Below are positions 1 through 8,576 of a stretch of 64,000 bases of DNA, piece after piece (position 1 is the stretch's first letter; each line of letters starts with the position of its first letter). The DNA is from Treponema vincentii F0403 (GTDB lineage Bacteria; Spirochaetota; Spirochaetia; Treponematales; Treponemataceae). The DNA lies in contig NZ_KE332512.1 of the NCBI RefSeq assembly GCF_000412995.1, positions 2,203,959 through 2,267,958 on the forward strand, given 5' to 3'. The notes beneath the pieces were generated by a model. That model saw only the letters and a list, made by a program, of their open reading frames with translations, did not search any database and was not told where the DNA came from. Position numbers and translations under genes: made by a program.

Positions 1-700
<700 letters not shown>

Positions 701-778
701 TTATGCGGCTGTTCCTTGTGTCCCTATAAAGCTTTTTTTAACTGTAAATAAAAAGAGGGTGGCTGTCAATATCGAGTA

Positions 779-1966
779 TTACCTTTCCGTAGAGGCGGCA
801 ATTTCGCCGTCGGCGAGTTTAATACGAAGCCGACCTGCGGCTGCCGCATCCTGTGTACGGCGGAGCACCAGTCCCGTTTGCCTATCATAGACGATGGAAT
901 ACCCTCTGTTGAGAATTTCCTGCGGATTTGCCCCTTCAATCGTACGGGTCAGCAACGCGAGCCGGTGCTTCGTATCGGTCAGTCGCGCCTGCATCGAATA
1001 CAATAGATTTTCCTTAGCGTCGTCAAGGCGCATCAAAAGCGGCTGTTCGATACGGCGGAATTTCATTTCGAGCGACTCCGGCGTGAAGCCTTTGATGGTA
1101 AGCCGAATCCGTTCCAATATGCCGCCGATGCTGCGCAGCATATCATCCTGTAGTTGGGTTATCGTGCCGGTAATGTCGTCCAAGACCGGTACGGCAAGCT
1201 CGGCGGCGGCAGACGGGGTAGGGGCGCGTACGTCCGCGGCAAAGTCGGTAAGCGCCCAGTCGATTTCGTGCCCTACTGCGCTGATAACAGGAATTTCCGA
1301 AGCGGCAACGGCGCGGACAACTGCCTCATCGGAGAATGGCAGAAGGTCTTCCAGTGAGCCGCCGCCTCTTCCGATAATGATAAGTTCCCCGAGCTTATAC
1401 CGATTAGCGGTTTCCAGCTGGCGGGCTAACACAGGCGCCGCCTCCGCTCCCTGCACGGGAGCGGGCAGCACGGTAACGCTTACCGTGCGGTTCCTGCGCG
1501 AAAGCACAGTGAGAATATCGCGCAGGGCGGCGCCGGTGGGGCTGGTAATCACGGCGATACGGAGCGGGAAAAACGGCAGCGGGCGCTTCCGGGCTTGGTC
1601 AAAAAGGCCTTCGCGCGCAAGTTTTTGCTTCCGCTCTTCCAGCATTTTCAGGATAGCGCCCTCTCCGGCAAGCTCCATCGTTTCAACGATAACCTGATAC
1701 GAACCCCGCTGTTCATATACCGATAGCGAACCTGATACCACAACCTTGAGCCCGTCTTTAGGTTCAAACCCGAGCGTCCATGTACGGCCTTTAAACATCA
1801 CCGCTTGCAAAGCGGCTTTTTCATCTTTTAGGGTAAAATAGAGGTGCCCTGTGCTTGAAGGGCGGCAGTTGGAAATCTCTCCGGCGATGCGGAGAGAGGT
1901 AAAATTCTGCTCGAAAAGCGATTTGATAATGCCGGTAATCTCTTGTATCGAATATACGTGATCCAT
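779..1966 (-). CDS. xseA: exodeoxyribonuclease VII large subunit
   Basis: Large, catalytic subunit of exonuclease VII, which degrades single-stranded DNA from both ends in mismatch repair and DNA clean-up. The N-terminus is an OB-fold (ISNCRPSSTGHLYFTL, about residues 32-47). The catalytic region carries ITSPTGAALRDIL, GRGGGSLEDLLPF, SAVGHEIDWALTD and DVRAPTPSAAAELAVP, all hallmarks of the family. At 395 residues it is slightly shorter than the E. coli protein (about 456), with a short C-terminal coiled coil. The small subunit gene xseB is not adjacent in this window. The ATG is preceded only by a weak Shine-Dalgarno sequence. Confidence 0.96.
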   Translation of the reverse strand: MDHVYSIQEITGIIKSLFEQNFTSLRIAGEISNCRPSSTGHLYFTLKDEKAALQAVMFKGRTWTLGFEPKDGLKVVVSGSLSVYEQRGSYQVIVETMELAGEGAILKMLEERKQKLAREGLFDQARKRPLPFFPLRIAVITSPTGAALRDILTVLSRRNRTVSVTVLPAPVQGAEAAPVLARQLETANRYKLGELIIIGRGGGSLEDLLPFSDEAVVRAVAASEIPVISAVGHEIDWALTDFAADVRAPTPSAAAELAVPVLDDITGTITQLQDDMLRSIGGILERIRLTIKGFTPESLEMKFRRIEQPLLMRLDDAKENLLYSMQARLTDTKHRLALLTRTIEGANPQEILNRGYSIVYDRQTGLVLRRTQDAAAAGRLRIKLADGEIAASTER

Positions 1967-2044
1967 ACCGGCATCATATCATAATACTATAAAAAATCTA
2001 ACTGCGTTCTTAGAATTTCCTTTTAGATTTGTTTGCGATATGTT

Positions 2045-2731
2045 TTATTTAAACAACGAACGGGGTACAACGATTTCCGGCATACCGGAAGAATACGGCC
2101 CGACTTGATATTGACTGAAGATAATACGAACAGCATTTTTTTCCAGCTTAAACACCGAAAAATTTTCCTTTGACGGTTCCGTTCCTTTATTGATCCAATC
2201 CTCGTCGGAAACGAAAGTTTGTTTTTTTACCTGATCATTTAACTGCTTGCGCGCCTCGGTTGAAAGTGCGGAAAGCCAATCTTTCCGGGTAGGCTGCACG
2301 GCTTCTTCCAACGAAAGCAGTTTTTTTGTCTGCTTGCTGTATGTAACCGGGATAAGGGAGGTAGTCCCATGCGCACCACCGGTAAATTGATAGACATTCA
2401 ATAGAAAACTGATGTGATTAGCATCCTCGTATACCGAGCTGCTGTCCATATCAAATTCAAAAGCTTGCGGATAGGCGGGAGCTTCCGCAGAAAAGAATTC
2501 ATTATTAAAAGCTTCGAGGTTCTTTTGCACGATATCCGAAACCTGCGCATTAAGGAGCTGTTCTTTTTCAAAAACCGGATAGTCGATATCGGCCTCATAG
2601 CTTATTCCCTGTTTCTTGTCTTTACCGTTATCCTTCTTATCCTTCGCATAGACGGCAAAGGGAAGACAGCACAACATCAAAATCAAACCGAATGTTGAAC
2701 TAATACGTAAAGCGGGGTGAAGATTTTTCAT
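2045..2731 (-). CDS. secreted DUF3298-domain protein
   Basis: A 228-residue exported protein of unknown role. Residues 1-29 form a signal peptide (basic start, hydrophobic GLILMLCCLPFAVYA, likely cleavage after YAKD or VYA). The body has the DUF4163/DUF3298 pattern found in PdaC- and RsiV-like envelope proteins: YQFTGGAHG in the middle and YQVGPYSSGMPEIVVP at the C-terminus, which is the most diagnostic DUF3298 motif. No catalytic deacetylase domain is attached. It stands alone between xseA and the divergent aroC. A tail-less lipobox reading (LMLCC) is possible, so lipid attachment cannot be excluded. Confidence 0.8.
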   Translation of the reverse strand: MKNLHPALRISSTFGLILMLCCLPFAVYAKDKKDNGKDKKQGISYEADIDYPVFEKEQLLNAQVSDIVQKNLEAFNNEFFSAEAPAYPQAFEFDMDSSSVYEDANHISFLLNVYQFTGGAHGTTSLIPVTYSKQTKKLLSLEEAVQPTRKDWLSALSTEARKQLNDQVKKQTFVSDEDWINKGTEPSKENFSVFKLEKNAVRIIFSQYQVGPYSSGMPEIVVPRSLFK

Positions 2732-2764
2732 TTTTTATTCTCCTGTAAACATTTTTTGGGGAAT

Positions 2765-2788
2765 CTCTAAAAACTGCAGTCTTTAGAG
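2765..2788. repeat. CTCTAAAAACT-type short hairpin repeat
   Basis: Palindrome of 24 nt (ctctaaa arms around aactgcagtct) followed by ttttccttagat. Related hairpins occur at 10927-10950, 14770-14799 and 49832-49856, always between genes. Here it lies in the leader side of the DUF3298 gene. Confidence 0.6.
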
Positions 2789-2994
2789 GTTTTCCTTAGA
2801 TGTAATTTGCGTGCATTATAAAACAAAAAGTCGGTGTCGGCTATCTTGATTTTTGAATACTGCACCGATAACGTATAAAACATTTGTAAAACCTGAAAGG
2901 TTACCGCAAGGAAAACGCCGGTTGAACAGCTTGTTCGTTCCGTATTTGCTTCGGCGATATTGAGCCGTATACATATTTAAAGTAAAATACCGCC

Positions 2995-4011
2995 ATGTCT
3001 GGAAATACATTCGGAATAATCTTTAGAGTTACCACATTCGGCGAAAGCCACGGAGCCGCAATCGGCGTTGTTGTTGACGGGTGCCCCGCCGGTATTCCGC
3101 TGACTTCCGAAGATTTTACCGCCGCGTTTAATGCGGCGAAGCCTTCGGGTGTTTTTGAAACCGCGCGGCGCGAACCGAATACTCCCGAAATCCTATCCGG
3201 TGTATTTGAAGGCACAACGCTTGGAACACCGATTGCGGTGCTGCTGCACAACACGGACGCGCGTCCGCATGACTACGACACGCTGAAAGACATATACAGA
3301 CCCGGTCATGCGGATTTTGCCTACGAGGCAAAATATCTCCGCCGCGACTGGCGCGGCGGAGGACGCGCGTCGGGGCGCGAAGCCGCGGCACGGATTGCCG
3401 CAGGGGTTATCGCCAAAAAAGTGCTGGCTTTGTATACGAGGGTCCCGATTACAATCGAAGCTGCTGCAATAGAAATCGCAGGACTTCCTTGCAAACCGGT
3501 TTCCGCATCCGATGAGCTTCCGGTGGAAATCAGCGCTAAACTGACAGCAATTAAGCAGGTAGGAGATTCCGCCGGAGCCATCGTGCAGTGCACGGTACGG
3601 AATGTCCCCGCCGGCCTCGGCGAGCCGGTCTTTGACAAGCTTGAAGCGGAACTTGCTAAAGCTGTGCTTTCTATCGGCAGTGTTAAAGGCATTGCATTCG
3701 GAGCAGGTTTTCAGCTTGCACGTATGTCCGGTTCGGAAGCAAATGCTCTCGATAAAAATCATCACGGGGGGATTGCCGGCGGCATCTCCGACGGAAAAGA
3801 CATTGTGTTTCAGGCGGTTATAAAACCCGTCCCTTCAATCGCTCAAGGACAGCTGATGGAAAACTCCTCCGGGGAACGTATAACATACGTAATCACGGGG
3901 CGGCATGATGTCTGCCTTTACCGGCGGGTTATGCCTGTCATCGAAGCGATGACGGCAATCGTACTTGCGGATATGCTGTTGCGGCAAAGAGCAGGCAGCA
4001 GCTTGCTATAA
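2995..4011 (+). CDS. aroC: chorismate synthase
   Basis: Last step of the shikimate pathway: flavin-dependent conversion of 5-enolpyruvylshikimate-3-phosphate to chorismate. Family signatures are visible: VTTFGESHGAAIGVVVDGCPAG near residues 11-32, RPGHADFAYEAKY, RGGGRASGREAAARIAAG, DKNHHGGIAGGISDG and GRHDVCLYRRVMPVIEAM at the C-terminus. Length 338 residues is a little short (E. coli 361) but all conserved blocks are present. No other aromatic biosynthesis gene is adjacent. The start ATG matches the conserved N-terminus (SGNTFGIIFR) although there is no clear ribosome binding site. Confidence 0.96.
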   Translation: MSGNTFGIIFRVTTFGESHGAAIGVVVDGCPAGIPLTSEDFTAAFNAAKPSGVFETARREPNTPEILSGVFEGTTLGTPIAVLLHNTDARPHDYDTLKDIYRPGHADFAYEAKYLRRDWRGGGRASGREAAARIAAGVIAKKVLALYTRVPITIEAAAIEIAGLPCKPVSASDELPVEISAKLTAIKQVGDSAGAIVQCTVRNVPAGLGEPVFDKLEAELAKAVLSIGSVKGIAFGAGFQLARMSGSEANALDKNHHGGIAGGISDGKDIVFQAVIKPVPSIAQGQLMENSSGERITYVITGRHDVCLYRRVMPVIEAMTAIVLADMLLRQRAGSSLL

Positions 4012-4128
4012 TACGTACAATAGGGGATCTCTATTCTATTATTTAATTTTCTATACTAACGGGATTGATAATGAACACTCGCATTAAAATTCATGAAGGT
4101 AGGAATAAAAAAATCAGATAAATAAAAA

Positions 4129-4202
4129 TGAGACTAGGCGGATTCGAACCGCCGGCCTTCAGATCCGGAATCTGACGCTCTATCCAGCTGAGCTATAGTC
4201 CC
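4129..4202 (-). tRNA. tRNA-Arg (anticodon CCG), copy 1
   Basis: A complete 74-nt cloverleaf on the minus strand: acceptor GGGACTA pairs with TAGTCTC, D-arm GCTC/GAGC, anticodon stem TCAGA/TCTGA around loop TTCCGGA (anticodon CCG), T-arm GGCGG/CCGCC with TTCGAAT. CCA is not encoded. The sequence is identical to the copy at 6940-7013. Upstream, a -10 (TACTAT, 4215-4220) is shared with copy 2, but the -35 position reads CGGACA (4238-4243) instead of TTGACA. Confidence 0.97.
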
Positions 4203-4266
4203 AAAGTCTTTTTTATAGTACACAAGACGGTATTCGATGTCCGCGCATTGCCTTTTCAGGAAACTT

Positions 4267-4674
4267 TTAAACAGTAAGCGTATACAGTTCTTTTTCTTCG
4301 CGATCTATGCGCAGCAAAAGTGCATCCCGAACTTTTTTGAAAGTCCGCTTAAATTCATCGATATTCGCAAGTATTTTTGACGGCGTGTTGAATTTTTTAT
4401 GAAAGGCGAGATACGAATCCGCTATGCCGGTCATTTCATTCATATATGATCGGGTAATCGATCGAATTTTCTCATCGCTGCTCTCCAATAATTTCGGATA
4501 AACAAAATGATCCTCGGAGGCAAGGTGCATATTCAATACACCCGTTGTTTTATTAATAAGCTCTGCAATTAATGGAGCATTTGCCTTGTCTATAGTACCG
4601 TTTACAAGGTTGGTTAGCTGGCGAAGGTAATCTTGCATGACCCGATGCTTTGTTATGTATAAATCCATGTCCAT
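4267..4674 (-). CDS. hemerythrin HHE cation-binding domain protein
   Basis: A 135-residue cytoplasmic four-helix protein likely to bind a di-iron centre and sense or carry oxygen or protect against it. The helix-loop pattern of the HHE family is visible: KHRVMQDYLRQL near the start, MHLASEDHFVYP around residues 49-60 (His and Glu ligands), FHKKF near 90 and REEKELY at the C-terminus. No signal peptide or extra domain. It stands alone downstream (in map sense) of the tRNA-Arg copy. In an anaerobic fermenter such a protein plausibly has a role in oxygen or nitrosative stress; that is inference. Start preceded by aggagat, a good ribosome binding site. Confidence 0.85.
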   Translation of the reverse strand: MDMDLYITKHRVMQDYLRQLTNLVNGTIDKANAPLIAELINKTTGVLNMHLASEDHFVYPKLLESSDEKIRSITRSYMNEMTGIADSYLAFHKKFNTPSKILANIDEFKRTFKKVRDALLLRIDREEKELYTLTV

Positions 4675-4809
4675 ATCATATCTCCTAACGGTTTATAAAT
4701 GAAGTATCTATCTGTACGGAAAACTCAATTCCCTTGTACTCCTTATCAAAGTATGTTAATTATGGATGAAGATACTAAAATAACAGCGAAAAGACAAGTA
4801 AGACTGATC

Positions 4810-5388
4810 CTACAACGCTTTAAGATAGCACAATACTTTTTGCGGGTTTGCCTGTACGCGCGTTTGTAGGCGCTCAAAAGCTTCTTTTGTTTCGGTTGCG
4901 GAACCGCTTAACAGCAAAGCATTCCGCTTCCACAGAAACCAAAGATAATGCATTTCAGGATGAACATACAGCCGCTTACGTTCCAGCTCGGACTGTAGAT
5001 CACTGCCAAGTTCAAGATGATTAGCTTCCCCCGACAGCCAAAACAGCCCCGCATCACAAAAGCAGATCACAATCCGCCGGAAACCGCGAGCCGCCGCATC
5101 ATCGTTGACAAAGTCTTTTACAATAAGCTGAATTGCTCCAAGAGACAAATCATACCCTTCCAAACGCAGCGCCTTCCTCAATGCGATAAGATCTTCCCGT
5201 ATCGATGCACGTACCGCATCATTTTTCCCTGTTTGCAGCTGTTTACGCCATACGGCAAATTGCTGCTCATAGTTCTGCTGCAAAGGGGTAGACGCAAGAA
5301 AATGCTCCGTTTCGGAAAGCAATTTCCAATCGGATTGAAAGCTATCCCGGAGGTTATTCAAAAGTCTTGTTGTAAGTTTTTCCGGCAT
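4810..5388 (-). CDS. hypothetical protein, divergent from a phosphoesterase
   Basis: I do not recognise this 192-residue protein. The open frame extends to 5613, but that extension lies over the divergent phosphoesterase gene, so the start is placed at the ATG giving MPEKLTTRLLNNLRDSF, only 24 bp from the phosphoesterase start. It is rich in helices (LQTGKNDAVRASIREDL, LRKALRLEGYDLSLG), has no signal peptide or membrane segment, and contains a fairly hydrophobic centre (GFRRIVICFCDAGLFWL). The C-terminal part with repeated Leu/Glu-rich helices (NALLLSGSATETKEAFERL) resembles solenoid or TPR-type packing, but this is weak. Function unknown. Confidence 0.65.
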   Translation of the reverse strand: MPEKLTTRLLNNLRDSFQSDWKLLSETEHFLASTPLQQNYEQQFAVWRKQLQTGKNDAVRASIREDLIALRKALRLEGYDLSLGAIQLIVKDFVNDDAAARGFRRIVICFCDAGLFWLSGEANHLELGSDLQSELERKRLYVHPEMHYLWFLWKRNALLLSGSATETKEAFERLQTRVQANPQKVLCYLKAL

Positions 5389-5412
5389 ACGGTATGATAT
5401 ATTCCTCTCAAT

Positions 5413-6183
5413 ATGAAAATAGTGGTAACGGCAGATATCCATGCAAACATGGAAGCGCTCAACGCTGTGCTGGATTCCGTCAATGGACAGTACGACGGCT
5501 TTATCTCGCTTGGCGATATGGTCGGCTACGGCCCCGATCCCGAAGCCTGCATTCAGCGAGTAAAAGGATTGAAAAAACATATCCGTCCGTGTATTCTTCT
5601 GACAGGTAATCACGAAGAAGGATTGCTTAAAAGGCTTCCGTCCGACTGGTTCGGCGAGAACGCCCGCCGCTCTCTAAAAAAAACTGCACAGCTTATTTCA
5701 TGGAAAAGCCGATTCTTTTTGGCAGGCTTGCGTCCTCTCTATTTTTTATCCGAAAAGACACTGCTTGTACACGGCTCTCCGTTGGAACCCGTCACCGAAT
5801 ATCTGCACGGCGGGCAAGAAACAGCCGTATCGCTCCGGTACCTGTGTGCAGAAGGTTTTAAACTCTGCTTTTGCGGACACACGCACCAAGCTGCTGTCTA
5901 CTACATCGATCGGGGATGCTACGATGCATTATACCCCGAACCGGAGCAAACGGTAACACTCGATAAAGATTGCTGTATCATCAATCCGGGCAGCGTCGGC
6001 TTTCCGCGCGTATTAGACGCAGTAGCGGGCAGGGCGGCGGAGCTTGCCGATAAAACGCATTTCCCTGCATATTTCGCACTGTGGGATACTACAGCCCGCA
6101 CAATCACCTTTAAAGCGGTATATTATGATGTCCGCCCTACCAATGAAAAAATAAGCCAACGGCTGGGAACTGCTTTATTGTAA
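5413..6183 (+). CDS. calcineurin-like metallophosphoesterase
   Basis: A 256-residue protein of the YfcE/DUF2436-like branch of binuclear metallophosphoesterases. Metal-binding motifs in order: DIHANMEAL (residues 8-16), GDMVGYGPDP (about 34-43), GNHEEG (about 65-70), HGSPLEP, CGHTHQA and INPGSVGFPR. This arrangement is usual for enzymes acting on phosphodiesters or, in some homologues, on symmetric dinucleotides; the substrate cannot be read from sequence. No export signal. The gene is divergent from the hypothetical gene to its left with only 24 bp between starts. The Shine-Dalgarno sequence is poor (ttcctctcaat). Confidence 0.88.
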   Translation: MKIVVTADIHANMEALNAVLDSVNGQYDGFISLGDMVGYGPDPEACIQRVKGLKKHIRPCILLTGNHEEGLLKRLPSDWFGENARRSLKKTAQLISWKSRFFLAGLRPLYFLSEKTLLVHGSPLEPVTEYLHGGQETAVSLRYLCAEGFKLCFCGHTHQAAVYYIDRGCYDALYPEPEQTVTLDKDCCIINPGSVGFPRVLDAVAGRAAELADKTHFPAYFALWDTTARTITFKAVYYDVRPTNEKISQRLGTALL

Positions 6184-6236
6184 ACGATATCGTAAAATCG
6201 ATCAGGCTGTTATCTTTTTCCCCTTTTTTTATGGTT

Positions 6237-6776
6237 CTAGTCCACTACCCCGTTTTTTAAGCATATATCATTAAGACTACATCCGGCACAATCAGGATTT
6301 CGAGCTTTGCAGACATATCTGCCGTGCAATAGTATCCAATGATGCGCGTCCAGCAAAAATTCTTCGGGCGTTACGCGCAGTAAATCCTGCTCAACCTCAA
6401 GCGGAGTTGTTCCCTTCGACAGCCCGATACGCGGAGCTGTACGCAGAATATGTGTATCGACCGCTATTGCCGGTTCTCCGAATCCTACATTCAGCACAAC
6501 ATTAGCTGTTTTCCGCCCGACCCCCGGAAGGCTTTCCAATGCGGTACGGTCATGCGGTACCTCAGAATGATATTGGTCTATCAGAATCTTACTGAGCGCG
6601 ATAATCCGCTTTGCCTTTGTCGGGTATAAATTGATGGAATTGATATAGCTTTTCAGTCCCTCTTCGCCGAGTGAAACCATTTGCTCCGGCGTATCAACCT
6701 TTTCAAAAAGAGGCGTGGTTGCTTTGTTTACCCCAACATCGGTTGCCTGTGCCGAAAGCACCACGGCAACCAGCAA
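6237..6776 (-). CDS. nth: endonuclease III, 5' end apparently frameshifted
   Basis: Base-excision DNA glycosylase/AP lyase for oxidised pyrimidines. The frame carries LSAQATDVGVNKAT, the helix-hairpin-helix LPGVGRKTANVVLN with catalytic Lys, VDTHILR with catalytic Asp, and the four-cysteine iron-sulfur loop (Cys at the pattern C-x6-C-x2-C-x5-C near the end). E. coli Nth has about 31 residues before this point; here the frame opens only with TTG (giving L-L-V-A-V). Upstream in this frame a TGA occurs near 6803, but the frame shifted by one encodes MIAGQRNSDLTE from an ATG at 6832 with a good site (gaaggaaataaa). One extra base near 6795-6800 would join both parts into a normal Nth. Either a recent mutation or a sequence error. 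Confidence 0.85.
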   Translation of the reverse strand: MLVAVVLSAQATDVGVNKATTPLFEKVDTPEQMVSLGEEGLKSYINSINLYPTKAKRIIALSKILIDQYHSEVPHDRTALESLPGVGRKTANVVLNVGFGEPAIAVDTHILRTAPRIGLSKGTTPLEVEQDLLRVTPEEFLLDAHHWILLHGRYVCKARNPDCAGCSLNDICLKNGVVD

Positions 6777-6939
6777 TGTATAGACATTATAATTCCTTCC
6801 GTCAGGTCACTATTTCTTTGTCCGGCTATCATTTTATTTCCTTCAAAAAATATAATGGTCAACAGACCGGTTAAAATAGACCTAACAAGGCAGGCATGAA
6901 ATACGGGAAACAACAAGAAGTTTAATATTATTAAAAGAA

Positions 6940-7013
6940 TGAGACTAGGCGGATTCGAACCGCCGGCCTTCAGATCCGGAATCTGACGCTCTATCCAGCT
7001 GAGCTATAGTCCC
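6940..7013 (-). tRNA. tRNA-Arg (anticodon CCG), copy 2
   Basis: Identical over all 74 nt to the tRNA at 4129-4202: acceptor GGGACTA/TAGTCTC, anticodon loop TTCCGGA, T-loop TTCGAAT, no encoded CCA. The upstream 32 nt are also shared. This copy has a full promoter on the minus strand (TTGACA at 7049-7054, 17-nt spacer, TACTAT at 7026-7031). Confidence 0.97.
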
Positions 7014-7025
7014 AAAGGTTTTTTT

Positions 7026-7054
7026 ATAGTACACAAGACGGTATTCGATGTCAA
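7026..7054 (-). promoter_or_regulatory. promoter of tRNA-Arg copy 2
   Basis: Minus-strand TTGACA, 17-nt spacer and TACTAT, ending 12 nt before the tRNA 5' end. The copy-1 equivalent (4215-4243) keeps the -10 and spacer but has CGGACA for the -35. Confidence 0.7.
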
Positions 7055-7112
7055 GCCCTTGTTAAAGCCTTGCTAAAATTTCTCCTTGTTTAAAACAGGC
7101 TTTTTCATTATT

Positions 7113-8576
7113 ATGTGTCCATCTATGATTGTAACACGTTTACCTGAAAACCTTTCCGGCTATCATATACACATGATCGGTATTAAAGGAACCGGTATGG
7201 CAGCCTTGGCGGAACTGCTCGTTTCGCGGGGGGCAAAGCTGACCGGCAGCGATGTCAGCGATGAATTTTATACCGATGCGCTGCTGCGCAAGCTGCACAT
7301 ACCGGTCAGCAGTCCGTTTGACCCTTCAAATATTCCCGCTTCAACTCAGCTTATCATATATTCAACGGCGTATACGCCCGACAAAAACTCTGAGCTGCAC
7401 GCTGCTGCGGAGCAAAACATTCCGCGCATGAGCTATCCCGAAGCGTTAGGCGCTTTTTCCGCGCACAGTTATTCGGCGGGTATTGCAGGTGTCCACGGCA
7501 AAACGACAACTACCGGTATCGCGGGAACGCTGTTAAAGGATTTAAACTTGAGCGTTTCCGTATTGGCGGGCAGCGCTGTGTCCAACTTTGGCGGTGGGTG
7601 TACGGTGATCAACGGTTCAAAATATTTTGTCGCCGAAACCTGCGAATATAAACGCAACTTTTTGTTCTTTCATCCTCAAAAAATAGTCCTTACCAGCGTA
7701 GAAAGCGATCATCAAGATTACTATCCTCAATATGAAGATATATTGACCGCTTTTTTACAATACATCGACCGCCTGCCTCAATTTAACGAACTGATCTATT
7801 GTTCCGACGATGCAGGAGCGCGGGAGGCGGCAAAGCTCACCTTTTCTTCCCGTCCCGACCTTGTCTTAACACCCTACGGGAAAACGGCGTACGGCGATTA
7901 CGGCATTAAAACCCTCGGTATCAAGGACGGGCAATCCGTGTTTTCCCTGCATGGCTTTGACGGGGAATTCCGTATCGGCATTCCCGGAGAGCATAGCGTG
8001 CTCAATGCCGCCGCCGCGGTTGCACTTGTAATCGGACTTATCAAACAGGAGCGGAAAGAAGTTACCGCCGCCGATCTTGCCTCAATCAGAAACAGCCTTG
8101 CTTCGTTTAAGGGAGCAAAACGGCGCAGCGAAATTTTAGGAGAAGTAAACGGAATCCTTTTTATGGATGATTACGGACATCACCCGACTGCAATTTATAA
8201 AACACTCAAAGGTATCCACGAGTTTTATCCCAACCGGCGCATCATCGCGGACTTTATGTCGCACACCTATTCGCGCACTGCAGCGCTGCTTCCCGAATTT
8301 GCCGACGCTTTTTCTTATGCCGATACGGTTATCCTGCACAAGATATATGCCTCCGCACGGGAAAAATACAACGGTTCGATAAACGGTAAGACTTTGTACG
8401 AACAAATGAAAAAGCGGCACAAAAAAGTTCATTACTTTGAAGAAATTATGGATGCGAAGGACTTCGTAGAAAAAGAATTGCGTCCAAACGATTTGTTTAT
8501 CACCGTCGGTGCGGGCGACAATTGGAAGCTCGGCCGTGCCGTTTATAACGACTTACTCGAAAAGGCACACGTATGA
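7113..8576 (+). CDS. murC: UDP-N-acetylmuramate--L-alanine ligase
   Basis: Adds L-alanine to UDP-MurNAc, the first amino acid step of peptidoglycan synthesis; cytoplasmic ATP-dependent ligase. Domain order is typical: N-terminal nucleotide-binding GIKGTGMAALAELL, P-loop GVHGKTTTTGIAG, central ESDHQDYYPQYEDI, then GEHSVLNAAAAVAL and MDDYGHHPTAI and SHTYSRT in the C-terminal domain. Roughly 487 residues, normal for MurC. The frame also opens with TTG at 7086; I prefer ATG at 7113 (alternative ATG at 7125) because the conserved sequence starts soon after. The stop overlaps the next gene by 4 nt (ATGA), pointing to one transcript with yicC. Confidence 0.95.
   Translation: MCPSMIVTRLPENLSGYHIHMIGIKGTGMAALAELLVSRGAKLTGSDVSDEFYTDALLRKLHIPVSSPFDPSNIPASTQLIIYSTAYTPDKNSELHAAAEQNIPRMSYPEALGAFSAHSYSAGIAGVHGKTTTTGIAGTLLKDLNLSVSVLAGSAVSNFGGGCTVINGSKYFVAETCEYKRNFLFFHPQKIVLTSVESDHQDYYPQYEDILTAFLQYIDRLPQFNELIYCSDDAGAREAAKLTFSSRPDLVLTPYGKTAYGDYGIKTLGIKDGQSVFSLHGFDGEFRIGIPGEHSVLNAAAAVALVIGLIKQERKEVTAADLASIRNSLASFKGAKRRSEILGEVNGILFMDDYGHHPTAIYKTLKGIHEFYPNRRIIADFMSHTYSRTAALLPEFADAFSYADTVILHKIYASAREKYNGSINGKTLYEQMKKRHKKVHYFEEIMDAKDFVEKELRPNDLFITVGAGDNWKLGRAVYNDLLEKAHV

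Noticed and set aside
894-1697. 267-residue ORF antisense to xseA
   Set aside because: Shadow frame: Ser/Arg-rich composition, no ribosome site, fully overlaps a clear XseA gene.
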